DNA from: Talinum fruticosum
Taxonomy: Eukaryota; Streptophyta; Magnoliopsida; Caryophyllales; Talinaceae
DNA: 64,000 bases
Reading direction: 5' to 3'
Assembly (NCBI GenBank): GCA_021018815.1
Contig: JAITYX010000033.1
Coordinates: forward strand, 1,997,501-2,061,500
In this document: one piece after another, positions 12,794 through 24,500 of the stretch
How positions within the stretch are numbered: position 1 is the first letter of the stretch
How the letters are laid out: each line of letters starts with the position of its first letter
Made by a program: the position numbers and the translations under genes
The notes under the pieces: generated by a model
The model's input: only the letters and a program-made list of their open reading frames with translations
Databases searched by the model: none
Told to the model about the DNA's origin: nothing

Positions 12794-15700
12794 TCAATGT
12801 AAAGATTGGGTGATGGTCGGGCCTAGTCTTGCAAGCCGATCCGCCGCCCTATTTCCTTCTCGGTAGTGATGATTGATAAAAACATTGTAATAGTACTTAA
12901 GATACATGTGAGTATCCCGAATAAATATCTGGATCTCTCTTGGGGGTTGACACTCTCGTCTTAAGGCATTAATAACCAATTGGTTGTCTCCTTCTATAAC
13001 AATAGAACGAAAACCCGCTTGAATGGCTACTCGTACTCCATTCCTCATTGTTGTGGCTTCGCAATGAGTATTGATGTCGAACCCAGATTTGAAACTCCTG
13101 CTTGGATAAATCTTCCGTCCCAACTTCTAATAACATATCCTCCTGCTGCCGTCGCTGAAGTTTTTGATCCATCAAAGTTGATTTTGATGAATCCCCCGGC
13201 GGTTTCTCCCATCCGATATGTTGAAGTGAATTGATAGGAGGAGTAATTGGTGAATGATGTAAAGAACCTAGATCATACATTCCATCAAATTTTCCTCTTG
13301 CCTTCCATTCCGCCCATGCTCTTTTTGCTTTGATTATTATTGAAACAGAATTGTACTTTCCTTTGTTAAATACAACCTCATTTCTACTTTTTCATATACT
13401 CTATATCAAATACACCACCCGAACTAGCTGAGTTGGTTTGATTATACACCTGAAATGGTGTAATATATCGAATAGTGTTGGTTCACGTAGTTGCCCTATG
13501 TTAATGTCAAGCCATTTATGTCGATAAGCTTTTTCCCAAGTATCTTTAACCATTGGACATCTAGCAAAGAGATGGTCAATCGATTCCTCACTATTTTGGC
13601 ATATCGGACAACGGCTATCGACACTTATCCCTCTCTTTGAAAGTGTGTCCCGTGTAGCTATGGAATTATGATGGAGTTGCCACAAGAAAAGCTTAATTTT
13701 TGGCAAGACATCCAGCTTTCATATCCAACCAGCCTTCCCGTGCATGGTTATGAGCCCTTAAATTATGAGCATTCCAAGTTGCTCGATTTTGTCGTAAATT
13801 TTCTTGAACTCGAAAGTCCCCAACACATTTTATCATCCATATCATGGTATGGAATGTGGATACTTTTAATTTTCCTACGGATGTCCATTGGAAGGAACGT
13901 AGAAAGAAATTGAATATTCTATTCTTTTTCCGGCGTGAGGCATATACTAACATTAGCATCAAGTGCTTGGAATATCATTCCTAGTATTATCGTAATATTG
14001 CAATAAAGGAGTTTGTCCACTTCAATTATCATGCCAAAACTTCACAGCCTTTCCATTACCAACTTCCCATTTTAGCCCTCTTTTGAAGAGGTCTCTTTCT
14101 TTCAGGAGACATTTCCAAGCCCAGGAGTCCGTAGGTTTAGGTTTTCTCTGAAAAAATCCTCATCTAAAGGGTATTTAGAGCGCATGTTTTGGACCCAAAA
14201 ATTTTTTGGTTCATGAAGATATTTCCAAATTAGTTTGCAGAGAAATGCTTGATTAACGACTTCTGTTTTCCTAAGGCCCAAATCCCCATACTTTTTGGCA
14301 TGCATATTTTTTCCCAAGACACTAGAGCCGGACCCTTAATATCCTTTGCTTTGCTCTAGAAAAAGTCTCTGTTAATTTTATCCAACGAAGTAGTAGTGCT
14401 TTTTGGCAATTTAAAACATTGCATCGTATGTGTAAGAAGAGATTCTAAATTTGATTGAATAAGAACCACCCTTCCTACTTTTGAAAGCGAATTAGCTTTC
14501 CACTTCGGAACTTGTTATCTCGCTTTGGTCAAAATATTCGCAAAGGTGGAACTGTTTGTCCTACCCTTAAACACCGGGCATCCCGGATACTTTCCGAATG
14601 AATCTCTATGCGAAATGTTGAATATGGAGGAAACTAAATTTCTGTCGATAGAAGTCGCATTCTTTGAAAACACGATTGCTGATTTGTGAAAATTAACTAA
14701 TTGACTCGAGAATTTTGAGAAATCATTCGATAGATTACTAAGTTTAAAGCATGTCTCATTATTAGACTTGCGAAAAGCGGACTATCATCAGCAAATAACG
14801 GACATGGTATTTTTTGTGCTCTAGACGCTATCTTAATTCCAAAACCAGACTTTGGTTTCATTGCTTCAGCTCGTAATCTGGCAAAGCAAGCACATCCATA
14901 CAAATAATAAAGAGATACGGTGATAACGGATCTCCTTGTCTCAAACCTCGAGACGGCTTAAAAAACCATATGACTCATCATTAATGAGTAGCGAGTAAGT
15001 GATAGAAGAGATGCACTCTCCGATCCAACTAATCCATTTATCATGAAATCCAAGTTCTTTTAGACGAAGTTAAAATAAAATCCCACTCAAGTCTATCGTA
15101 TGCCTTTTCCATGTCAAGTTTAAGACCAATGTATGCTTGTTTTCCTTTCATATTACCAAACGTGTTGACTATTTCATGTGCCAATAGGATATTATCATGA
15201 ATATCCCTATCTCGGTACAAAGGCGCTCCGAAAAGGGCTAATTATTCTTTTCGAATTGGTCGAAGTCTGTTAACAATAATTTTGGAGATAATTTTATACA
15301 AACTATTGCACAAACTTATTGGCCTATATTGAGAGGTTGTCGATGGATCGGATACTTTTGGAATAAGAGCAATAAAGGTGTGATTAATTTCTCTAAGTAG
15401 TTTCCCATATTTAAAAAACTCCATAACACTAAGAATGACCTCATTGCCTATTGTGTTCCAATGTTGTTGGAAGAAACTTGCTCCAAATCCATCCGGCCTA
15501 GGGGCTTTAGCAGGATTCATTTGAAAGACTCGCCATTTTAATTTCATCCGGTGAAACCGGAGCAAGAAGATTATCATTATCGACTTACGAAATTAGTGGT
15601 CTTAAATTAAGATTGAATTGGTATGCAATCTGTCTTTGCGTCATCGTATCTAGCAATAAAGTCGGAAATGAATTTTTGTTTGATAATGCCGCTATCATTG

Positions 15701-16865
15701 ATTCAAACTCCCGAATCATCCTTGATTCGGAAATAGTCGTTCTTTGCTTCCTGAACACACAACATCTATGAAAGAATTTAGAGTTACGGTCACCTTTGGT
15801 AAGCCATTCCTTTCTATAGAATTTGCCCCAATAGATTTGGTTAAACAGAAAAGCCGTTCTCTTTGCTTAATAAGTCTTGAATGCCAATGAAGTAGTCTAA
15901 AACTAATTGGGTTGGCAATCAATCTATCTTCAACTTTCTGCAATTGTGTGGAATTTTTCTCAATTTGTCGAATGAAATTATTGCAAGAGGTTTTAGCCCA
16001 TTCTTTGAGTTTGATTTTAATGCATTTTAGTTTGCCGATAAGTTTGTACATATTAGTTCCCCGGGAGTAGTTTTCCATTGATGCTTAATAATCTTCTTAA
16101 TCGCATCAACATTGGACCAATTATTTTGAAATCTAAAATTCCTCCTCTTATTCCAACGGGTGTCGGTTTCAGTATTAAGATAAATATAACAATGGTCCGA
16201 GCAGGAAAAAGGACCATGTGAGATAGAACTATTCGGGTAAACGTCCAACCAATCTCTTCTCGCAATAGCTCGATCAAGTCTCTCATAGATAAGCTGACCT
16301 TTAAAAAAATTTTCCAAGTAAAAACCCTACCTACCGAAGGTATGGACTCTCCCTGAATAGACCGAACAAAATTTCTTATTCTTTGGAAGTTACCCATTGA
16401 AGGTATTTGACCTCCTATTTTTTCATTAAAGCTTTCTATTTCATTAAAATCCCCTATAATACACCATGGTAAATTCATTAGGCTATTCGAGATCCCGTAA
16501 GTGGCTCCGAAGTCATTCTTATCAATAGCCTGCGCTGGACCATAAACTCCTGAAATGAAACACTCTTTTTGATGCTTTTTGTCCAATACATGAAGATGGA
16601 TAAATCTCTTATCTTTAACCAGTACATTTATCGTAACATTAGTTGCATTCCATAACACCCACATCCCTCCACAATGATTAACAGGCAAGACGAAGTCAAA
16701 ATGATCGAAACCTAGACTAGAAATAATTTTCTGCGTATTTTCCAGATTGGTCATAGGTTCAATTACAAATAGAATATCCGGCCTAATTTTCTTATTCAGT
16801 AAAATAATTTCCTGTTTAACTTGGGAATTCTTGGCTCCTTGTACATTCCAAGCAATTATGTTCAT
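12794..16865 (-). pseudogene. LINE ORF2: AP endonuclease, reverse transcriptase, zf-RVT, RNase H (frame-broken)
   Basis: ORF2 encodes the enzymes for target-primed reverse transcription. The start at 16865 (MNIIAWNVQGAKN) is the usual opening of plant LINE endonuclease. The endonuclease segment (16865 to about 16050) shows WNVQG, the IGDFNE metal site, GRVFTW and SDHCYI. The reverse-transcriptase segment shows KAPRPDGFGASFFQ and QYRPISLCNSLYKI (15577-15242) and the catalytic FADDS near 14795. The zinc region RCPICQNSEESIDHLFARCP lies at about 13560-13620. An RNase H segment (13240-12794) keeps an NFDGS, an Ala-Glu-Ala-type acidic position, EGDNQ and NRAADRLA. Reading requires several frame changes between these blocks. 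In-frame stops could be decay or base errors. Confidence 0.88.
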
Positions 16866-18516
16866 TTCTTCAGATAAAAATCCCAATATTGATCATATTG
16901 AGATGGAAAGCAAATCCACTGGAGAAGTAAGAATAAATAACTAATCAAGATTATTCCAACTTCCTGTTTGTAAACATACCAAAACACAACAAAATAAGTC
17001 ACAGATAACCAACTGCAGAGCAGTGAGCAGACCCTTTTCAGGGTGTTCAATACAGGAGCCTTGGGACTTTCAGACCAGCCTGAAAATCCTCTCGCCCAAA
17101 AATACATTACAGAAAAAAAAAACCAAAACAAATACAAATGAAGTCATTACTGGAACACCATGGTATATTATTCCATTGAGATCTTCGGTTGCACCCAGTC
17201 CTTGTCTGGACCTTGTTTCACAAAGGTAGTTCACATGAGTAAAACAAACAGAAAATACAATACAAAGAATTGTTCATATATATCACAGCGAATAGCCAAC
17301 CCAATTTTTCTTTCCCAATCAAACTAAAATATAATGTTTGCTTAAAAATAAATACAATGGGAAGATAGTCTCAGAAATTCCAAGGTACTCATCATTGACT
17401 ATGAGCTCACTTGGCGGATAATACCTTAATGGCTGCCTGACCCGGAAAGGGGTAGCCAAGGTATTTACCACCTAAGTAAGTAGCTGTACTAAAAATCTCA
17501 TCATGAAGAATCAAGAAGAATGAATCAGTCCTTACCTGCCAGTACTTCAATGTAACATAATTGGCCCATTTGAGTTCATTACAAATTATATACAAAAACA
17601 TCACACCAGTAGATGAATCCAAGGCAATCTGAATCCATATCTTGTAGTTCATATTAAGAGCTAAAAAATAACAAAAAGCCTCAAATTTACTCCACCAATC
17701 CTTCCGACTTACTGCTGAAACCAAAACAAACAAATCCCAGTAGCAAGTATGCACAATCAAACAGAAAACAAAAATCTTTGTGTGAACTAATGGTTTAGAC
17801 CAAAGTAGCAGAACCCAGATTCTACACTCACAGTGTTGTCCCCAAAATGGGAGCACTCTCCCTCTATGCCATAATTTCAATCTAAGGGGTTTCATTCTAC
17901 CACTGCAGTGAACTGTGCCTTTAAGAACCAAGATAGATGAGAAGAGAAGGCAATGAAAAAAAAAAAAAAGAAGGTAGAAGGGAGGAACAGCAGAGAGAAA
18001 GAAACAAACCACCAACACATACAGAAACAGAGCAAAGGACAAAGAGAGAAAAAGGAAACCAGTAGAAAGAGATAAAAACAGCTGGGCAAGAAAACAACTT
18101 ATTCCACCAATAAGTCCAACTAGAAGTGAACCAATAGATATTGAATAGAAATAAACCATTTGAAGTCAGAGCAAAAGTGCTAATCCAGACAAGATGCTTA
18201 GTTCCCATAGACTCTAAAGGAAGAAAACATAACAACTCAACATTGATATTGAAAGTGATAGACATAACTGTAATAAAACCTACGAAGTACAAATACTGAA
18301 ATATAAAGGCATCATCACACTTCTTTCTAGTTGCTGAGAGCACACCCAGCCACCCACCATAAAAGAGAACCTATCTTAACCTACTACAAATCCCAGATTC
18401 ATACAGGAATAACTTTAACTCCCATAAGACCTTACAGCACTTACTCAAAAACAAACAAAAGTCCAGCAACAGTCTATAATACAGCACATAGTGATGATAG
18501 CAAGACAAAACATAAC
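16866..18516. other. Unusually long spacer between LINE ORF1 and ORF2
   Basis: This 1.65-kb stretch lies inside the LINE. Its sense strand is T- and CT-rich (for example a pyrimidine run around 17950-18050). One open frame of 250 codons (17407-18159, minus) is hydrophobic and low-complexity and I do not recognise it. No LINE domain was found here. It may be an ordinary but long inter-ORF region or foreign sequence carried by this family. Confidence 0.55.
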
Positions 18517-20130
18517 CTACATAACAGCAGATGAGGAAGCCTCTTCCTCATCCTGATTCATTCTTCTTTTCTTGGAGGAGTCAGTGGAGACCGAAAATTC
18601 ATCACCAGCATCACATTCACAGAATTTTTCTTCACTAGGTAACTCATCTTTATCATCCAGGAAATCAAGATCCATAATAGAATTACCATCAGAAGCAGGA
18701 GAGTCATGCTCGGCCTGGAGGGGGTCAACTTCATTAAAGAGAAGAGTAGAATTAGGACTAGGAATGCCATCCGGTTCAGTAGGAAGAGGTAAGATGCCCC
18801 TGTCAAAGTTGTGGGAAATCACCTGGATTCTGTCATCAAGAGGAGAGCGAAGAGGAATATCAAAGGTTTCATCCCTAGGCTGGTCCCTAGAGACTGACCC
18901 TCCAGAATTGATTTCCTTTTCAGCAGTATCAAGGGGAAGGCCAGGCTCGGGTAGAGTAGTGTCAAAAATTTTAACAGTATCAGCTGCAGAAAGAGTCTCA
19001 TGATCAGCTTTAAACGTCCTACCTCTCTTTTTAGGCGAAACTCTGATCCATTTTTCCACCCCAGGATCAATTCTAGTGGTACCCCCACTCACAGTATTAA
19101 TAATCTCACTAGGATTAGACAGACCATGGTGGGTGAATTTTTCAACCACCACTTCAATTTTAGACTGAACTGGAACACTAGGACAAACATCCAACATGTG
19201 AGACTCACACCCGCACAACGCACAAACTTCGTGAAGCCCTTCATAAGTAAGAGGAAGGGACATAGAAACAGTAGAATCACCCACCGAAATGGCACCTCTA
19301 AGAGGTCGGGAAATGTCCACATTAACACAAACACGGGCAAACTTACCCTTCTGCCTAAGTAAGGTATGACTGTCTAATCTGACAACCTCTCCCACTGATT
19401 TGAGTAAATCCGATAGTGCCTCCAAATTCCAAAACTCCCATGGGAGTCTTGGAATACGGATCCATTGATCAATTTTATCAATCGTAGAAGAATACGGGTC
19501 AAAGAAGGGTTGCCAAGGCTTAAGTACAAGATTCAAGCCTTGAACAAACCAAGGGCGATTAAACCAAACAAAGTTTTTATCCTCCAAATTAGTAAATTGA
19601 AACAAAAACCACCCATTGCCCAACTCAACATAATCAACCGACCCCTTTAAAGACTTCCAATCAATTTTAGTTTTCCCTTTAATAGTATGGAGGGGCAACT
19701 GCTCCCCACACTTTGCCTAACAGACACAAAGACTTAAGTAAATCTGTATTAGACAAAGAGGAAGAAGCAGAGAACAGGATATCAGTATGATTCAAAATAG
19801 GGTTGGAATCAACTGGATTGGCAATCAACTCATTCGGGTTATCCTCACTATTTCCCTTGACTCGAACACTAGATTCCGGCTCAACTGAGGAAGATCGAAG
19901 AGCATGTATACCCTCTACACCGAACTTGACCTTGTCGGAGTAAGTTGGGTGGGTGGTCGGAGTAGGACTGCTCAGATGTGTATGAACGCCTCCAGCTAGC
20001 AGGTCTGTAGCTGGAGGTTGGGGAGCAGAACTAGCAGAGGGATTTTGGTGTGAATCGTGTGGTAGGCCATGAGAATTAGTAGGAGGAGAATGAGAATTTT
20101 CAGATATTAGCAGGGGAGACCAAGAGAGGA
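18517..20130 (-). pseudogene. LINE ORF1: DUF4283-type RNA-binding protein with CCHC zinc knuckle
   Basis: ORF1 proteins of plant L1 elements bind the element RNA. The long frame 19698-18517 carries the DUF4283-like core (VELGNGWFLFQFTNLED, then NRPWFVQGLNLVLKPW and WIRIPRLPWEFW) and a zf-CCHC_4-like knuckle CALCGCESHMLDVC, then an acidic Ser/Asp-rich tail. Upstream, a second frame from about 20130 to 19705 is Pro/Ser/Thr-rich and ends in DLLKSLCLLGKVWG, which belongs just before the core; the two frames join with one extra base in the CCCC run at 19704-19707. The true start is uncertain. A candidate MASLTQNWLLL start lies near 20560, ending at a GTAAGT donor-like site. Confidence 0.82.
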
Positions 20131-20957
20131 ATTGAGAGGAGCGAGGTACAGTACACCCAATCCCCCTCCCGGTAATTTATAGTACCACCAAAGACGTGCA
20201 AGATTAACGCCCGTAACAGAACCAAGACTGAACCATAACAGAAGTGAACAGTACTGACCAAAAACATGAATAGTAAAAAACCCCAAAAACTTCAACAAAG
20301 GCTCACACACAAAACTGAATCCAGTCAAACAAGCAACCACAGAACAGAGGAGAAGAATCGAGAAGCCTTTCATGGTTAACAAAAAGATAAAAACAAAAAT
20401 ATAGGAATGAAAAAAACCAAACTCAAAATTAGAGTAAGAAAACTTACCTTGACACTGAAGTTGAGCCTTAATCGAATTTTCAGAACAGGAGGAGATTCTG
20501 GGATTACCTTGCAAAGCCTCATTATTGACGAGTAATAACCAATTCTGAGTCAAAGACGCCATCTTACCCTCGGTATGGGTTTCTGATACGTTGTACACTC
20601 CATGAACAGTGTAAATGGAGGCATGGTGGCCTGATTTGACCTTAGTTACATCCCAACAGACGAAATTAGCACTAAGATTTACATCAATTGAATGGTTAGA
20701 TTTCAGCCAGTACTCAGAGAAACATTGACGTGGGTCTTCGCGGGTCGTTGATGAAGCTTGAATGGCACGGTGAGCTTTCTGGAGGAACAAAGGAGAGTCA
20801 GATCTGGGGTTACTCACAGGAAGGATCCAGAAACAAGGAGGAGGAAAGAGGAAGTTGCGGGGGAGAGGCAAGAAAAAGGATTTGGAGGCTTCTTAACCCT
20901 AGGATGCCAAAACATCAGAGCATATCTCACTAGAAAAGCTTCTCTCTCTAGACGATC

Positions 20958-20974
20958 TTAGTGATATTTTTAAT
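20958..20974. repeat. Target-site duplication, right copy of LINE insertion
   Basis: Identical 17 bases to 12659-12675. It borders the LINE 5' end, so the LINE is probably not 5' truncated. Confidence 0.92.
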
Positions 20975-20998
20975 ATTATGGCATAATTTAATGACACT
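20975..20998. repeat. Right tip of the MITE-like hairpin element
   Basis: ATTATGGCATAATTTAATGAC pairs, with mismatches, with the outer left arm at 12421-12460. It continues the right arm interrupted by the LINE. Exact end not defined. Confidence 0.45.
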
Positions 20999-21323
20999 TA
21001 AACAGAACACTTTTAATAAAAAAATAAAAAAATACATTAATAATAATAAAAAAGTTGACCTGCAAAAAATAAAAAAGTAAGAACTGTGAAATATAAAATG
21101 AAAAAGAAAACAGAAGACGACAATGGCGGCGGCAACTACCACATATATTTTCCCGCTATTTCTCAAATGACTCTCAAAAGTACAGCTTAGTAAGCTAACT
21201 AGCCCTCATCCTTCTCCCCAGCTCGCTTCTGAATTCCCTTGAATTTCACTTCCTCTGCAATTCCAAAGCAGATTAGGTCGGATTTTCTCTCTCGTCTCCT
21301 CGTTGATTTCGGTTAGGGCAGCC

Positions 21324-21500
21324 ATGGCGGAAGCCGTCGGGAATGATTGCGTTTACAGAAACCCTGACGCAGCCATTGAAGACAGAATCAAAGACCTCCT
21401 CTCTCGAATGACTCTGGAGGAGAAGCTTGCTCAGATGACGCAGATTGAGCGCACCGTTGCTTCTCCTCACGCCCTTAAAGACCTCGGCATCGGTATTGAA

Positions 21501-21560
<60 letters not shown>

Positions 21561-24500
21561 TTCTAGGGTTTCTGCTTAGTGTTTTGATTGAAGTTGATTT
21601 CCAGGTAGTGTGCTGAATGCTGGTGGTAGTGCGCCTGGCGAGGAGGCGAGTTCGGCGGATTGGGCGGAAATGATTGATAATTTTCAGAAATCCGCGATGG
21701 AATCGAGGTTAGGGATTCCGATTATTTATGGCCTTGATGCTGTTCATGGTAATAATAATGTCTATGGAGCTACAATTTTCCCTCACAATGTCAATCTTGG
21801 AGCCACAAGGTTGGTCTTCTTTCCTTATTTTGATTTTGAAAGTTGATTCTTGTGGATGTTTTGTGGGTTGGAAGTAAGTTTTGGAAGTTTGAACCAGGGA
21901 CCCGGATTTGGCTTATAGAATTGGGGTTGCAACCGCTTTGGAGGTTAGAGCAAGTGGTGCTCACTACACCTTTGCTCCTTGTGTAGCTGTAAGTGATTTT
22001 CATAGGAGAATGATGAAGTTGGCAATTTGGGTGATATGCTTGATCATGCATTGCGATGTCTTTTTCTTGGGGTTTGCTTGCAGCCATCTGGAACATGCTA
22101 GAACCAACCCAACCAAAAGTTTAAACTAATGGTTGAAGACTTAGAATTGGTTATGTATTGTAACGTACCCCTCATGCAAATGCCCTTTGGGCTCGAAGCA
22201 TGGATGCTACGAATGCCCTTTCTTACCTTGCAATAATTCAATATGGAAACTGTTGATATTTGAACCTGAGACCTTTTGCTCAGAAAGGCTTTGATACTAT
22301 ATGCAAGAACCAACTTAACCAAAAGTTTAAACTAATGGTTGAAGGCTCATAAATCATAATGAGTTATATACTAACATAGACGTTGTCTTAATAGTGCATA
22401 ATACAGCAAGATAGACTTCTTCCTGTTAGGAACATAGAAACATAAGGAAGCTTTCATCCATTGAACTTTCTGACCTTTCACTTATTAAAAAGCATGTTTG
22501 TCCCAAAAAAGAAAAATATTACTGAAAAACTTGTACACTTATGATATATTTTTTCTAACAATATTACACTCTAAAAAGGCAAGGAATTAATGAAGTGGGA
22601 TATATCCAATTTGAACATGATATTTAGGGTGAAGAGGTGAAAATGATTGCTGAAGGTTTCTGCTCTGCGATTGCTTTTAACTTTGTTTCTCATTGCTTCG
22701 AAAATGTACCTGCTGAAAATCTCTGTTGTTTTTCATGATAAAATCGATGTATTATCTTGTAACAGGTGTGCAAAGACCCAAGATGGGGCAGATGCTACGA
22801 GAGTTTTAGTGAGGATACTGAAATTGTGAGGAAGATGACGTCAGTTATATCAGGGCTGCAGGGGATCCACCAAGAGATCATCCAAGTGGTTACCCTTTTG
22901 TGGCTGGAAGGTGAAGGAATCCAATAAATACCATCTTTCTGGGCACAGTACATATTGGATTGCCAAGGACATGTCCAAATTTAAATGACTGACTATTTTT
23001 TTGTTCTCTTTGGTTCTTTCCAATTCCAGAAAGAAGGTCATTGCTTGTGCCAAACACTTCGTTGGAGATGGAGGAACAGATAAAGGTACAAATGAAGGGA
23101 ATACCATCTGCTCATATGAAGATTTAGAGAGGATTCATATGGCACCTTATCTGGATTGTCTTTCTCTGGGAGTCTGCACGATCATGGCCTCCTATAGTAG
23201 TTGGAATGGGAGGAAGCTGCACGCTGATCATCTTCTCCTCACAGAAGTTCTGAAAGATAAGATGGGTTTTAAGGTGTAGCATGGCTTTCTTTTTTTTTTT
23301 TTTTTTTTGGGAGTCGAATTCTTAAATTCTTATTGGGATTTAACATGAAAGAATGCTTGATATTGACAATCACATAGTCATGGTATTGCTTATACCTTCC
23401 ATTTTTTATTTTTATTTTTTGGGTGTCTAGTTTACATTTAAATGAACGGGTGGGATGCCTTGCAATCATACCTCTCATCTTAATTAAACTTTTCTTATAT
23501 ATTTCACATTCCTTTATCCCTGATAAATGTGGAAGGATTGAATTATGCTTCTTTAATTTGAGTTGAAATTTACTACCATAGGGACTGCCTACTGGGGAAC
23601 TAACGATTCACCGTGCTTAAAACTTTTGCAGGGTTTTGTAATTTCAGACTGGGAAGGTATTGACAGACTTTGTCAACCACAAGGTGCAGACTATCGTTTT
23701 TGCATTTCATCTGCGATCAATGCAGGAATTGACATGGTAAGAAATCATAATATTCCTTGCATAAATTAGCTTTTTATTGCTGTATGTCTTCTATCCTTGA
23801 CAGAATGAGTGTACAGGTGATGGTACCCTTTGGATATCAAAAGTATCTCCAGGAGTTGGCTTATCTTGTGGAAGCGAAAGAGATACCTTTATCTAGGATT
23901 GATGATGCTGTTGAACGGATCCTGAGGGTCAAGTTTGTTGCAGGGCTTTTTGAGTACCCCTTTAGTGACAGGACTTTGTTAGACACGGTTGGCTGCAAGG
24001 TTTGTCTTTTTCAAAAAGTTCCTTCCCCCCTCCTCTTGTCTTGAGTTTAACTAGGATAATACCACATACCCACCATCCTAAAGCCCACTGTCAGGACAGA
24101 GCTCATACTGTGGTGTTTTTCCTTATTGAAGTTTGAACTACCAGTTCTTTCCTGGTTTCCTGGTTCTGTAACTCTCATTCTCTACTTAAGTACAACAGTG
24201 TTCCAATATGGTCCCTGCCCTGGTCTTGACTAGTGAAAAGTAGCATCATCCTTTGTGAAATGGATTTGCATAAAACCAACAATAGCAATGTTGGAAGTGC
24301 GTACATTTATTCTGAGCATTTTAATCCCTTGCCCTTTTTATTTTGTAGAAATTTTTTGGCCTAGTATTTTCAGATCTGAGGGATATTAATATCCAGCCCT
24401 GCCTTCTCTAGTTCCAGATTTCACCTTTCAGGTTGAATCGTTGATAATTAGGCAGCTGGATGATATGTTTTGATATCATAATTGCTATATGGATATTTAT

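Larger units (their letters stand above)
12676..20957 (-). mobile_element. Full-length L1-type non-LTR retrotransposon (LINE), 8.3 kb
   Basis: The element reads on the minus strand. Its 5' end is at about 20957, starting AGATCGTCTAGAGAGAGAAG, a start similar to other plant L1 elements, and its poly(A) end is at 12676-12684. Perfect 17-bp target-site duplications flank it. In sense order it holds a leader (20957 to about 20130), ORF1 with DUF4283-like and CCHC domains (about 20130-18517), a long spacer (18516-16866), and ORF2 with AP endonuclease, reverse transcriptase, zf-RVT and RNase H segments (16865-12794). At 8.3 kb it is longer than most plant L1 copies because of the leader and spacer. 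Both ORFs are broken by frameshifts, some of which may be assembly errors. Confidence 0.9.

Noticed and set aside
17407..18159. 250-codon minus-strand open frame in the LINE spacer as a separate gene
   Set aside because: Low-complexity, rich in Leu/Phe/Ser from a pyrimidine-rich strand, no recognisable motif; kept only as a question about the spacer.
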